A DNA stretch of 64,000 bases from Acanthococcus lagerstroemiae (lineage: Eukaryota > Arthropoda > Insecta > Hemiptera > Eriococcidae). The position numbers and the translations under genes were made by a program. Positions 33,830-45,126 of this stretch are shown here, piece by piece. Under the pieces are notes generated by a model. The model was not told the DNA's origin, did not search any database, and was given only the letters and a program-made list of their open reading frames with translations. The stretch spans positions 25,128,499 through 25,192,498 of the forward strand of contig CM063107.1 in NCBI GenBank assembly GCA_031841125.1, read 5' to 3'. Numbering within the stretch: position 1 is the first letter of the stretch; each line of letters starts with the position of its first letter.

Positions 33830-35495
33830 ACTTTCCCACCTCTTCTACTCAACTCACAATCGATTCCTCGCTCCAATTCAGTTAAATTTCTCGGCCTCTA
33901 CCTTGACGCTCGCCTCTCCTGGTTACCGCATGTAAAACAAATAAAAGCCAAATGTATGCGCTCACTCAATGTTTTGAAGTGCCTCTCACATCCTTCCAAA
34001 TGATGTAGCAGAGGACTACTCATTCAGATATACCAGACCCTGATCCGATCTATCATGGATTACGGATCACCCATATATGGACTTGCCCCTCCCTCATACT
34101 TAAGGCTTCTTGACGCTGTTCAAAATGTATCGCCATCGGCGCCTTTCGCACTAGCCCAACTTTGAGTATATATGTGCCGATGTTGGAATTCCTTTTTTCT
34201 CTTACCGCCGAATGCAATTCACTGCCAAACTTCTCGTTATGATAGCACATAACCCTAATCTTTTTGCTAATGAGTATCTCTTTAACCCTCCAAACTACAC
34301 CCATGTTTACCACCGAATGCAACTCACTGCCAAACTTCTCGTTACGGTAGCACACAACCCTAATCTTTTTGCTTATGAGTATCTCTTTAATTAACCCTCC
34401 AAACTACACCCATGCTTTTAAATCCTCACTACACTTACGGTCACACTTTGAAGGGACACTGTCCCGTACCTTTTCCTACAAGTCACTACTAACAATCCAT
34501 ACATCACCCCTACCCTGGTTGTTGAACCTTCCCCCATACAATTATGAACTTACAGAATTTCCTAAAAGATCCACAGCCCCCAAGCTTATCGAACTCATTT
34601 GCAAGAAATTCTTGACCGCTTTCCTGACCGTATCCTATGCATCACTGATGGTTCAAAGTACAATTGACGCACCGCTTCCGCCTACTCCGTAGATAGTCTG
34701 CTACACTCCTTCCGACTTAAAAATACAGCTTCCATCGACACAGCCGAACTCCATGCTATCCTACAGTACATAGTCACGATCTGGTCCTTTCAAATTCACT
34801 TTCCTCCTTACGGTCTATTTTCGATCGCCTTTCAATGCACGTTCTCGTCCAACGCATACATCGCATCCTCCATCTCATTTCCTTCACCACCATGAGAGTT
34901 TCACTCATCTGGATCTCAAGCCATATTGGTATCCCAGGAAATGAGGCAGTTGATCAAGCAGCACAGCAAGCTACACAGCTTCCATATATCACTCGTCAAC
35001 TCCCTATCTCAACAGATCTTACTTCCGCCATTCGCCAGACCTTTTTGCGTAAGTGGTTCAAAGAGTGGCGGCATCAAACCACTCGGCACAGCAAACTCGC
35101 ACAAATCAAGTTTACACCTGTCCCCTGATCAACGTCCCAACGTTCCTCCCGCCGTGAGGTAGTTATCATCACCCGCCTATGGATTGGACATACTCGTACA
35201 CGCCTTACACAAATACGCATCTTCTCACTAACCTGTATCCTCTCAACTGCCCACACTGTGAAGATGAAGAACCTCTCACTGTGAACCACTTCTTCTCATG
35301 CCCCTCCCTCACCTGCTTTCAAAACTCTCACCACGTCCTCCATATTCGAATCTTGGCCCTCTCCAACTTCCACGAGCACATAAACAACACCCTCACCTAC
35401 CTTTCCACTGCTGGATACCTCTGCAACATATCAACATTTCCCGAACCCATAGCCCAAGAGTGTAGCTCCGTGGCTCGATAATAATAAAATAATAA
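33830..35495 (+). pseudogene. I-like LINE, RT end, RNase H and C-terminal zinc motif
   Basis: The relic starts inside the RT thumb (VKFLGLYLDARLSWLPHV, about 33880-33935; TLIRSIMDYGSPIYGLAPP). RNase H then follows: ITDGSK at about 34641, AELHAI at about 34743, a damaged third block, then WISSHIGIPGNEAVDQAA at about 34910-34965. So catalytic D, E and last D remain while the third site is broken. The last frame (35179-35481) carries a C-x2-C-x9-H-x3-C motif at about 35250-35305. The element ends in AATAATAAAATAATAAA, like the TAA-type tails of I elements. Frameshifts and an internal duplication make it inactive. The same 3' end occurs at 39835 and 61082. Confidence 0.85.
34206..34418 (+). repeat. 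105-bp tandem duplication inside the LINE
   Basis: The 35-codon segment starting MQ(F/L)TAKLLV, through AHNPNLFA and EYLFN to NPPNYTH, occurs twice in the same frame with a shift of 105 bp. The two copies differ at several positions, so the duplication is not recent. Confidence 0.9.
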
Positions 35496-35700
35496 ATCTT
35501 CACACGGTAAAATCTGAGCTCCCGTAAAAGTACCTCTGTACATTCGAAGAGCGTAACCAATGGGGAAAAGGGGTGAGCCCGAACCTTCCTGAAATTACTC
35601 GGATACCGGAGCCGGCCCCCTCAGGCAGGATGTCTAATAGAGTGCGCCCTTATTCTTTTTCAAGCAGATTGAAAAAAAAAATCTTCAAATGGTAAAATTT
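35496..35700 (+). repeat. Direct repeat flanking the I-like LINE, right copy
   Basis: This is the counterpart of 33608-33829. It is followed by the start of a further unit (AATCTTCAAATGGTAAAATT at about 35682), which suggests that the LINE sits within a tandem repeat of about 190 bp. Confidence 0.7.
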
Positions 35701-37320
35701 TAATTAGTAATTTTATTAATTAATTTCAATGTTTCGATAACTCAATATGAAGTATTGATTTTTTAACGATCATGAAAACCCCACGATAGATACTTTATTT
35801 TGGTTATTCGAACTAGTGAAAGATCAAAATTTTCATCATTAAAATTTCTTCTAAAAGAGTATCGATTTAAAAGTGTGGTATAGGTAAAGATTGAAGAGGG
35901 GCATAAAAAGTTGCACGGACTTAGAGAAACGGGTTAGAGAGTAATCGGCATTCCATGAGTTCTCTGAAATCGATAAGAGGGAATAAATGTCACAAATTCT
36001 ACATTTTCCTCTATAATACCAATTTTAATGCACAGAGGTGTTAGAGGTCAATTTGAATCCTCCTGTAATGACGTTTGGGAAGGAGCCACGAAAAATTGTG
36101 AGGTAAGGGCTCTCTTCTGAGTCGAATTATATGAGGAACAGTGATCCTAAGGCCCCAACCGTCGGATACGAGAAGGAGCAATAACGACGACGACATAAAC
36201 TAGATATGAACTGTATAAGGATGTAGTTGGTAAAGCTGAAACAATCTGTGAATGCGCAAAATTTTCCAATTCCTGCGGGTACCAGTGGACCTCTAAATTC
36301 CTTATTTTCAGCCGGGGCATATTGTAATTAAAATTTTACTTCAACGTTATTCTTATACAGCATTCTTTCCGTTATTGCAGAGGATCCGAAAAAGTTGAAA
36401 GTTGAAGAGTTCGAATTTCTATCTAACGACGAGCAAAGTTTCATTTCATTTTTCGTCGAAGTTTTTACAACTTCGCTTATTCGAACATTTTCCGAATTTA
36501 ATATTTAACTAATTTGAAGTTCGGCAAATTTGAAAAATTTTAATATTAATTCTCGTCGTTGATAATACAATGCAGATTGATTTTTTATTAACTTTTTACG
36601 ACAGAGATTAAAGACTGTCGGTGGGGTAGCATTGAGAATCACAAATATTAAAAGTTCGACGATGGGATGTTTTCGTCTAGTTTGGCAACTCCAGTTATTG
36701 GCCGGTTGGCCAGTAATAAAGTAATGAAAATTTAAGAGCCAAAATACGAATGAAATGAGCGTTATAATATATTTTACGAGTAGACAGACATGCTCAAGTG
36801 TGTGCATCGCATTTTCCTCAAATATAGCCATATGGGTTTACCAAAAGGAGACGTGGGAGCCTCTCCCAAATGATTGAGAATTTGCTTCAGGTTGAAGAAA
36901 TTAGTGTTCCTCGGTTGGAAGAGACTTTTTGAGATGGTTTTGCCTGATTTTCTCACCTAAATAATATAGGTAAAAATCAAAATCTTTTTTTGCTCATGGG
37001 AGCTTTTTATTAATTAGAATATTTGCATCTGGCTCCATTTAGAGACCCCTCATTAGAGATTCCATACAAACATAAAAAATTGTAGAGTCTTAAAATTGAA
37101 CATTCTTAATACTCTCACTTTCCCTGAGACATTTGACATTTCGAGGCCACAAATGCGAATGGATCAAAATGTGACGTATTATTAGATGAAAGAAAAAAAC
37201 GTCACTAATTTTTCCAACTTTTGAAACCAAGATATCAACCCTCTGCATGGTGGTAAAGAAGAAATTTTGGGGTTTCTTTACGGATTTAGTTTACTATAGC
37301 CACCGTAGAGCGTAGACCCC
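35701..37320. other. No gene recognised
   Basis: AT-rich unique sequence. The frames on the minus strand at 36505-36956 match nothing I know. Confidence 0.4.
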
Positions 37321-37341
37321 TACCTTTATTTATTTATTTAC

Positions 37342-37375
<34 letters not shown>
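37321..37375. repeat. (TTTA)n and (TTA)n microsatellite
   Basis: TTTATTTATTTA, then about ten TTA/ATT units. It could be the tail of a minus-strand retroelement, but no body is recognised. Confidence 0.85.
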
Positions 37376-37376
<1 letters not shown>

Positions 37377-38509
37377 ATTATAGATACAAGCTCGTACATA
37401 TTAATATTATATTATCAGCAAATTAGATAGTAATCTCACGAAAGACAGAATTTCTGCAACTGTGATGCTTAAAAGATTTTTTTTTTAACAGAACAATAAA
37501 GTCAGGTCGAAAGAGGGAGAAACAAAAGAAAACACAGAAGAGATAAGAAGCGCAATAATCAACTAGTCCACATAAAAATTCTCATCGCATCCAATATAAA
37601 AACTGTAACGACCGAGCAGGAAATGTCATCGAGTTTAATGATGGTTTTCAGTCATAAAAGTCGACGTGGGAGTTACCAATGAGAAAAATTAGTGAGCCTT
37701 CGAGGAAGCCGATATAAAAATCGACTAATGATCGTCAATTATTGTTTAATGATTAGCGGCGTGATTAGTGTGAACTAAATAAAATAAAAAAAGGCTGAAA
37801 GTAGTAATGCGGCTTCTTCAAATGTATTCACGCCGTGACTGCATTAAGTTATTATCAGTTCCCAGCTTCCCACAGCAGTAGATACGTTTTAAGGGATTCC
37901 AAGAGTTCTGTGTTCATTAAACTGTTACAATAATTAAATTCCGAGTCAATTTTTTGCTTGAGTGATCCAAAATCTTAGATTTGTACGCATCCGGTGGTCT
38001 TTTAGTCTTCCATCTTAAAATATAAAGGAGAAAAAAGTGTTCCGAAATAACAGAAAAACGAAAGCCGCATGTACGAGCATGAAATTAATGGGAGGGATAT
38101 ATGTGCAGGACCACAGAAGATGAGACATGAATAATCACGATTGCACCTTTAAAATTTATGATAACTGTTCAGACCTTGATTTTAGATGCTGTGTACTTCC
38201 GCATTATGGGGCTTATTTCGTAGATTCTCGTTCTCAAGATACAGCTACTTCTTCGTTTCAGGTTGAAAGAAAAATTATTTTCTGTGTAAGCCGGTATAGC
38301 AACTCCTCCATCTTATGACGTTAGTCACACTCGCTCTATGTTCATGTATGTATAAACCAGCTATGATGAATCTCTAAAGAGCTCATCTTGCCGCGCTCTT
38401 GTGTATCATAAGTTGTCTACACATACAATTGCAGGTGATCAAAACGGTTTTAACATAGAGTAAATTTTCTCAAATTCGGCGTATTTTCCAACGTTTTCTC
38501 CCCTTCACT
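37376..38509. other. No gene recognised
   Basis: Unique sequence, short frames only. Confidence 0.4.
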
Positions 38510-39822
38510 TTCAAACTTAGGAAAGAAAAGAAACAGTTGAGGCTCTCATAATTCAAAAAAATAAAGATCGGAAGAAAGATATTAGAATACTATAACTAAA
38601 AAGAGCTGCATTATTAAAAATTAAAAAAAAAAAGTTAATTAAGGAAGATAAAATTGAATTAAATTTAATATCAAAAATCATCAGGAGAAAAATCAGAGAA
38701 AAAGAGGTATAGATGTAAATTATTAGGAAAACGCTCGAAGGCAATAGAAATAACAAAAATATGAAAAAGAAAGTTAAGCAAGGGGACCCAATGAACCACA
38801 TACTTTATAGACCAGAAAGGGGAAACATTTATGATGGGAGGGGAATTGTTGAGACAATCACAACTTTTATAAGAATGGAAGTAGAGATTGTGAGGAAAAA
38901 ACAAACGAAGGAAACGCGATTTTAAATGACGAAGCAATAGCAATAATCAACAGATTAAAACCAACCAACAGCTCAGGGTACGACGAGATTAAGAATGAAC
39001 ATATAAAATTGGGGGGGGGGCAGCCAAAATACTTACGAAACTGTTTAACATAATTTCGGAAAATTGAAAAATATACAAAGATTAGAAATACTCGAATATA
39101 ATAACACTTGAAAAAAATCGAAAATTACTGCCCAATAACCTCAAGTTCTACAGCAAAAATTATTTCAGATTTATTAGAAACAAAAATTCGAGCAATCACA
39201 TCAACAATCTACAAATCAAACGGGATTTAGGAAATCGTTCTCAACCCTTGACCATTAACACGCTATGAACCAAATCATAGAAAAGTGCTTAGAATACAAA
39301 ATTGATCTTTATATTGTACTAATTGATTCAAATAAAGCCTCTGATTCCCTAAAGCACCATGACATGTTATCAGTATTGGAAAACCAAGGTATTCCCCAAA
39401 ATTTCATATAGTTATGTAATAAAAGAAACGTACAATGAACTAAAAGCGTAGATACTAACAGACACTGAGGGAATATACTTTGATATACACAAAGGAGTTA
39501 AGCAAGGGGACCCCTCCAATCTTATTCTACGAGTATACTGCTAATTGGGAAAGGAAGAGAATGAATATCTATGGAAAATACAAGTCAAACCTGAGATTTG
39601 CAGACGATGTTGCCCTTTTTTGCCAATACAAAACAAGAACTGATAAAAATTATAAATGAAATTAAGAAATTCAAAAACGAAACAGGGCTGACAATTAGTA
39701 TGGAGAAAACAAAAATTTTGACCAATTGTAACAAAAGATAATCTAGAAATAGAAATACAAATAGTAAAAGAAGTAACAAAAGTGGCCAATCAGTATCTTT
39801 TGGTAATACCAATTTTTTAATT
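38510..39822 (+). pseudogene. RTE-like LINE relic, linker and RT domain
   Basis: A Lys-rich linker (38520-38890) is followed by INRLKPTNSSGYDEI at about 38940-38985, pieces of the next RT blocks, NQIIEKCLEYKIDLYIVLID (about 39268-39325) with SNKASDSLKH in place of the usual KAFDS, KGVKQGDPSN at about 39494-39525, and RFADDVALF around 39595-39622. The FADD codons are readable after a frameshift. Many stops and single-base indels show an old copy. It ends against the tail of the I-like LINE at about 39825. Confidence 0.82.
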
Positions 39823-39825
39823 TAA

Positions 39826-40490
39826 TTTAATTATTATCGAGCCATGGAGCTACACTCTCGGGCTATGGGCTCGAAAAAGGTTGTTGTCTACGAGTCGCAG
39901 AGGTATTCAGCAGCGGAAAGGTAGATGAAGGTGTTGTTTATGTGCTCATGGGAGTTGGAGAGGACCAAAATTCGATTATGGGGGACGTGGTGAAGGCAGG
40001 TGAGGGAGGGGCATGAGAAGAGGTGGTTCACAGTGAGAGGGTTTTCATCTTCACAGTGTGGGCAGTTGAGGGGATACAGATTAGTGAGAAGATGCGTTGT
40101 CAGGCGTGTACGAGTATGTCCAATCCTTAGGCGAGTGATGATAACTACCTCGCGGCGGGAGGAACGTTGGGATGTTGATCAGGGGACAGGTGTAAGTTTG
40201 ATTTGCGCGAGCTTGTTGTGCCGAGAGGCTTGATGCCGCCACTCTTTGAACCACTTACGCAAAATGGTCTGGCGAATGGCAGAAGTGAGATCTGTTGAGA
40301 TAGGGAGATGGCGAGTGGTATATGGGAGCGCTGTGTAGCTTGCTGTGCTGCTTGATCAACCGCCTCATTTCCTGGAATACCAATATGGCTTGGGATCCAG
40401 ATGAGTGAAATGCTCTAGGTGGTGAAGGAAATGAGACGGAGAATGCGATGGATGCGTTGGACGTGAGCGTGCGTTGAAAGGCGAGTTTGA
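39826..40490 (-). pseudogene. I-like LINE, 3' end, minus strand copy
   Basis: The sequence is the reverse complement of the last 650 bp of the copy at 33830-35495: TATTATCGAGCCATGGAGCTACACTC at its 3' end, then the zinc-motif region (CACAGTGTGGGCAGTTGAGG), the CTCGCGGCGGGAGGAACGTTGGG segment and the RNase H end (CCTCATTTCCTGGAATACC). It is 5'-truncated in RNase H at about 40490. It abuts another LINE relic on each side. Confidence 0.88.
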
Positions 40491-40519
40491 TTCCAGGTTC
40501 AGATAGATGTGGACGGGAG

Positions 40520-41300
40520 TATTATCTTTTTTATAGGAGTTTGTGTATGTATCTTTGTCTCTTATTCTGTATTTCTTGAGGTATTCTCCTAAGAGAAATT
40601 GTGTTAGGTAGAAATCAGATTTTAGTGTTTTATTTTTGAGTTTTGCTTCTACGTTTGGGATTACTTTAAAGTTTTTTTTACTGGTTCATCCAGATCTGAT
40701 ATCTTCCTGCCAGATGTTGTATTTGAGCTATACTTTCTTTACATTTTCTATCTCCTGCTTCTCCTTTATACCAAATGCTTTTATAATTTTGATTTCATTG
40801 TTTCTCTGTATTTGTAGATCGATTGGTAATATTCCTGTACTTACATTTGTTGTCGTATACATATATGATACTGTTCTGTACGCCAATGCCAATATAACAC
40901 TTAGGAGTATTTTTCTCTACTCTTTTTTGATTTTTTTCTTATTTTTTTAAAATTTAGTTTAAGATACTACCGTATTCAATTATGGACCTGAAAAGCGCTA
41001 ATTATAAAATTTTCTTTTCTTTGTATTTCGCGCCAAAGATACAACGGTATAGTGCGGTAATTCATTCTGCAGTGGTATTTTTCTATTTTTTTCGAGTATA
41101 TAGTTGATGAGGCTATTAAAATTGAGATTTTCACCTAAATACCTACTTCATTTCCTTGTTTAACGTTATGTTTAGTTCGTCTCGTTCAAGTTTCTTTTCA
41201 ATAGCTTTTTTTTTAATTTTCTGTTTCTGTGTTAAAATTTTTGTTGGGGTTTATCTGTAATCAGGGCATTATTTAGGCTTTATGTTTATAATATCTTGTA
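40520..41300 (-). pseudogene. AT-rich R1-like LINE, C-terminal part
   Basis: Reading down the minus strand: KKLERDELNITLNKE (about 41195-41150), LPHYTVVSLAR, LALFRSIIEYGSIL (about 41010-40970), ILALAYRTVSYI, then GILPIDLQIQRNNEI, SDFYLTQFLLGEYLKKYRI and a degraded C-terminal end. These are the RT thumb and tail of an R1-type protein. The same family is at 53330-54345. The upstream part of the copy continues beyond an inserted miniature element at 41740. Confidence 0.78.
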
Positions 41301-41739
41301 CAGGGACGCACCGAAGAGTTCCTTGGGGGAGGGGGGGGGGGTAAAACTCAGAATTTTCAAGTATCAAAGCAAAACAAAACAAAAAAAAAAAAAAACTTTT
41401 GACCAGATGGATTCTTTCAACTGACTCAACTCAAAATTAAAATTTCCAAGCATAAAATAAAAGAAGAAAAACCTTTTGATCTGTTGGATTTTTCAAGTGA
41501 CTCAACTCAAAATTAAAATTCCCAAGCATCAAAGCAAAAGAAGCAAAACCTGTTGACTTGTTGGGTTTTCCCAATTTCTCAACTCAATTCCCAAGTATCA
41601 AAGCGAAAAAAAAAGCCTTTCAACTTGTTGGATTTTCCCAACTCGCCAGACTGAAATGATAAATTTTCCCAACTGCTGAGTAAAACATTCCTACAGGAGG
41701 AGTAAGTTGCCCCCCCTACCCCCTATCGCTAAGACCCTG
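41301..41739. mobile_element. hAT-type miniature element (family 2) with internal 76-bp repeats
   Basis: The left end is CAGGGACGCACCGA and the right end is TATCGCTAAGACCCTG, imperfect inverted copies. Better-preserved ends are at 56139-56413 (right end CGGTACATCCCTG). The flanks ATCTTGTA (41293-41300) and ATCCTGTA (41740-41747) match at 7 of 8 positions. Inside, four units of about 76 bp repeat the segments ACTCAACTCAAAATT and CCAAGCATC. It splits the R1-like LINE. Confidence 0.82.
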
Positions 41740-41790
41740 ATCCTGTATTCCAGTTATTAGTAAAAAATCATCAGCATAGCTTATGAGTTC
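41740..41790 (-). pseudogene. AT-rich R1-like LINE, catalytic RT fragment
   Basis: The minus strand reads ELISYADDFLLITGIQD, a non-LTR RT catalytic block with intact YADD. It lies directly upstream, in LINE orientation, of the hAT-type element at 41301-41739. The rest of the LINE continues on the other side, so one RT was split by that insertion. Confidence 0.75.
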
Positions 41791-41944
41791 CATATGTGAC
41801 CTGACTCGTGGAAAAGCGGTTAAGGGGCGAAAAAGATCGATTCTCTGTTTCCTATAGGAAATTTCATGCTCTTTCACATAGATCAACGAAAAAATTCTAA
41901 AAATTTTGCTCCTTAACCGCCTTTTCACGAGTCAGGTCACATAT
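41791..41944. mobile_element. 154-bp palindromic miniature element
   Basis: ATATGTGACCTGACTCGTGG, then AAGCGGTTAAGG, at 41791-41824 is the inverted copy of CCTTAACCGCC, then ACGAGTCAGGTCACATAT, at 41911-41944, with about two mismatches in 34 bp. It is non-coding and abuts the RT catalytic fragment. No flanking duplication was resolved. Confidence 0.85.
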
Positions 41945-41984
41945 TTATTCAGTCAAGTTCACAGGCATTGTGTGCAGCCCTGAC

Positions 41985-42232
41985 GAGGGGGGGGGATACC
42001 GCGGGCCCGGACTTTCAGGGGAACTTGATATTTCAAAAAGACCTGGATTTCAACGCTTACGGCTACAGCATGCTGTACATCAAATATTCAGCAATCACTC
42101 CTTTTACACCATGAGAGAAACCTTTTACTCCGTAGTTTATAAATTTTTCCTATCTGACAAAAGAACAAAATAAACTGGAAGGAGAGGGGGGCCCGTGAGA
42201 ATTCCGCCAGGTCCTCTTTTTCTCTCTACTGG
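41985..42232 (+). repeat. Dispersed repeat family B, copy 2
   Basis: Same order and orientation of matches as at 10488-10722, from CCCGGACTTTCAGG to CCAGGTCCTCTTTTTC. It starts after a G-run. Confidence 0.75.
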
Positions 42233-42689
42233 ACTGATTGTGAGCCTTGGCCATAGTAATATTGAAAATTATTAGTGACAATGACGATCCCAGTGGAACT
42301 CCTGCTTGCTGGTGTATTATTCTTTCATTATTCTAAAATCTTATTTCCCTGTTTAATAAGAAGCTTTTGGTCAAGTTACTTCACGGCCGGTGTCAAGTGT
42401 GGCGCAATGCACAAACTTCACCACACAGAGCCATTTGTATGGTGCACTGCACCACATGGAAGAAGTAGAAAAAAAACTATAAAGTCATGTTGGCTTCTTT
42501 TTTTTGCAATTTTAATTATTATTTCCAAAATGAATCCAACAAATTTTATCCTACCTATGAAAATTTATTTCAAATTTTTCTCTTTTTTTAGGCCTCTAAG
42601 ACAGGATAAAGAATACTTACCTATTTGATTTTTGAGAAAAAAAATCTGCGCCACACAAAAGGCAAGATGCCGGCCACGCTCAAGTTCAG
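42233..42689. other. No gene recognised
   Basis: A 117-codon plus-strand frame (42275-42628) has no recognisable domain. The stretch may be filler between pieces of the R1-like LINE. Confidence 0.35.
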
Positions 42690-42805
42690 TATGCGTTATC
42701 TTCTATATTTTTTTTCTAGGCAGTTCAGTATGGAAGACCATTTGATTGCATCAAAAGCTCCGCTGATGTCGAAACTAATCAGCAATGTCATTTTTATTTT
42801 ATTAT
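42690..42805 (-). pseudogene. R1-like RT fragment, first catalytic block
   Basis: The minus strand reads LLISFDISGAFDAIKWSSIL, the conserved block A of R1-type reverse transcriptases with its aspartates in place. It is in the same orientation as the YADD fragment at 41740-41790 and lies upstream of it, so both may come from one LINE spread out by later insertions. Confidence 0.72.
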
Positions 42806-43285
42806 GGCTGTCAAACATGGCCAGTTGGCCACTAAACCAAAAACTTCTGAATAAAATGAAAATTACACAAAACTCAATGGAACAATCTATTTTGGGTGTT
42901 AAAGAAAAAAAGCACGTAAGGCTAGAAATTATCAAAAAGAAATTGAGAAATAACCAAGATGGAGTGAGAACGATAAGGAGGCTAAAGTAGTGATGAGCAG
43001 AGCACGTTTCAAGATTGAAAGACGAACGATGGATACGTACCTACTCTACAACCTTTTGGCAACTTTTCGAACACAAAAGAAACCAGGGACATCAAAAAAC
43101 AAGATGAGTGGATGATATAAACAGTTTCCTTAAAACTCAAAATTTCCAAAAGGATAGCTACCAATAGGCAAGAATGGTGCTTACAAGAATCATTTACACT
43201 CTCTATGAACCGAGAGGGGCGTGAATGCTATAACCACGGTCAATATGTAAACGTACGTCATAACTATTCCCAATAAAGAATACTG
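42806..43285 (+). pseudogene. RTE-like RT C-terminal relic
   Basis: The plus strand reads WPLNQKLLNKMKITQNSMEQ and SILGVKEKKHVRLEIIKKKL, then after stops EHVSRLKDERW at about 43000-43032, HKRNQGHQKT, VDDINSFLKTQNF and ARMVLTRIIYTL near 43205. This is the RTE thumb and tail, ending with AATAAAG at about 43273. It meets the minus-strand R1-like fragment head to head at about 42805. Confidence 0.82.
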
Positions 43286-43289
43286 AATT

Positions 43290-45120
43290 GAATTGAGTTG
43301 TCTTAACCTTTCAACAAAAGATACTTATTCCAAAATCCATGAATAATTCACCCACAAGACTATTTGGGCCTATTTGGTAGGAAATCTCATGTAGTTCTTG
43401 GAAATAACTTCAACTCCACGTAGTAACAGAATAGACTCTTATGACTCTCATGGAGCAAACATACACAGATCTATTTATAGTACAGGTAACTGAATTTCAC
43501 ATCGACCACTTCATAATGTACAGCAAAATAATATGTATGTATATTAGGGACGAGCCATAGAGGGAAACCATACAGGAAAGTCTCATATGGTAGTCACACC
43601 ACGAAGAGACCTGCTGCAAATTTGTGCACTCACGAAGCACAGACGGATGACATGAAAAAATTTTACAACTTGCACAGTGGAGGTAGCATATCTACAGTTC
43701 CCCACCTATGTGTTTCAATACTGAGGGAAGGCGTGTGCATCTATGCAAAAACGATTTCTATAAGTGCACTTTGATGAACCTACCACGTATGAACGATTGA
43801 TTAATCAATAAACTCTTAATTCAGGCCACAGGGACTGCGGAAATCGAACCTCCAACTTTTCGTTCGGAAGGTCAATTACCCCGGCTCCCGTCCATACATC
43901 CACGCTTGAAGACTGCCTAATCAATTTATAAAATAAGTAATACTGTACAGTTTATATGCTTACTTAACGAATACAGTTGAGAGTAAAGTTTCTATTCTAT
44001 TTATGTATTCGTACAATGTAGGTTAGTACTTTCGTATAATATGTTCATATGTATGTACATTAACGGTACTGCACATGTGAGTCAACGTTAAAATTCAACA
44101 TTTTGCAGCGGAATTAAACCTTAGGTACATCGTATCACTGTAATACACCTGAAGGAAAATTTCAAAATATTTACTTTGTCTAAGCACATTACGCTCGTCT
44201 TTCACTGAAGCGTAAACAAGCCCGGCCCTTAATAATAACAAACTGGCTGCTGAATTAAAAAGACGGATTAGAGGAATCCTCACCGAGAATTCGGGTTCTT
44301 GTAAGGTTATAAGTACACGAACGAATTTAGCATAAACTATACCTGCCAGTTTTAATTACGTTGCCGAAATTTCAACGATTATTTCGGGCTCGCAAATTTA
44401 CCGAGTGTCAGGTCGCCCGGTACATCTCGGCGAGATAGATACAGCCTACAAGAGTGGTCTCTAAATGTGGAACTTTGGAGAAACTCGGCGCAAGATGCTT
44501 ACCCAGCTAACTAATTTTATACTCAGTATTTCATCAGTATACCGAGGAGATTGCTTGGGAAAACATTTTCTCCTTTATTTTACAAATCCTATTTTACTTT
44601 CGCCTCAGCGACAGAGTCGAGATTTCCAAGTACAACCAGTGTCTCTGCGATCGAAAAAACTTGGAAAGGTGTAACGTAAAGGTGCCTCCTGTCTGCTGTA
44701 AATCATTTCGAAGAAAATTAAAAAGAAACATTATTCCGACTTTCTAGGGAATGCGATTGCGGGAAAAGTTGAGCGAAAATGCAGGAGGACGATGCGATGC
44801 TAATGAAAAATGAAAGTCGAGTCCACGTACTCCTTCATTCTCGCAGAATATTGTAGAATGTACAAGGGATGCCAGGATTAATTCGACGATGAAACAAAAA
44901 CAGGCGATGACAGATTCGTAAGGCCAAGAAGTTATGAGCCGACTCAAGATCGTAATTTCAGGGCCAGCTTCGTTCCCAAGAGAAATTCATTGCGAAATAT
45001 CTCTTCAAAACGGGGATACTTTCTCTCGTTTCAAAACCGAGCTTACAGGCGAACTTTTCATCCCGTAGTCATAACGAAGGGTGGAGGATATGCAAAGAAA
45101 CTCAGATACACACACGTTTG
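43290..45120. other. No gene recognised except a tRNA-like segment
   Basis: Unique sequence. The frames at 44095-44283, 44465-44674 and 44744-44947 match nothing known to me. The stretch 44090-45120 is CpG-containing and repeat-free. Confidence 0.4.
43825..43900 (-). ncRNA. Possible tRNA-derived SINE head
   Basis: On the minus strand GGAGGTTCGATTTCC resembles the pol III B box and T arm. About 40 bp upstream GGGAGCCGGGGTAATTGACC could be a decayed A box and D arm. GGGA/TCCC ends pair weakly. A proper cloverleaf could not be drawn, so this is at best a tRNA-derived repeat. Confidence 0.3.
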
Positions 45121-45126
45121 CCAGTA

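Noticed and set aside
36505..36956. Minus-strand frames of 108 and 60 codons as a small host gene
   Set aside because: No recognisable domain, overlapping frames, and composition like the surrounding AT-rich DNA.
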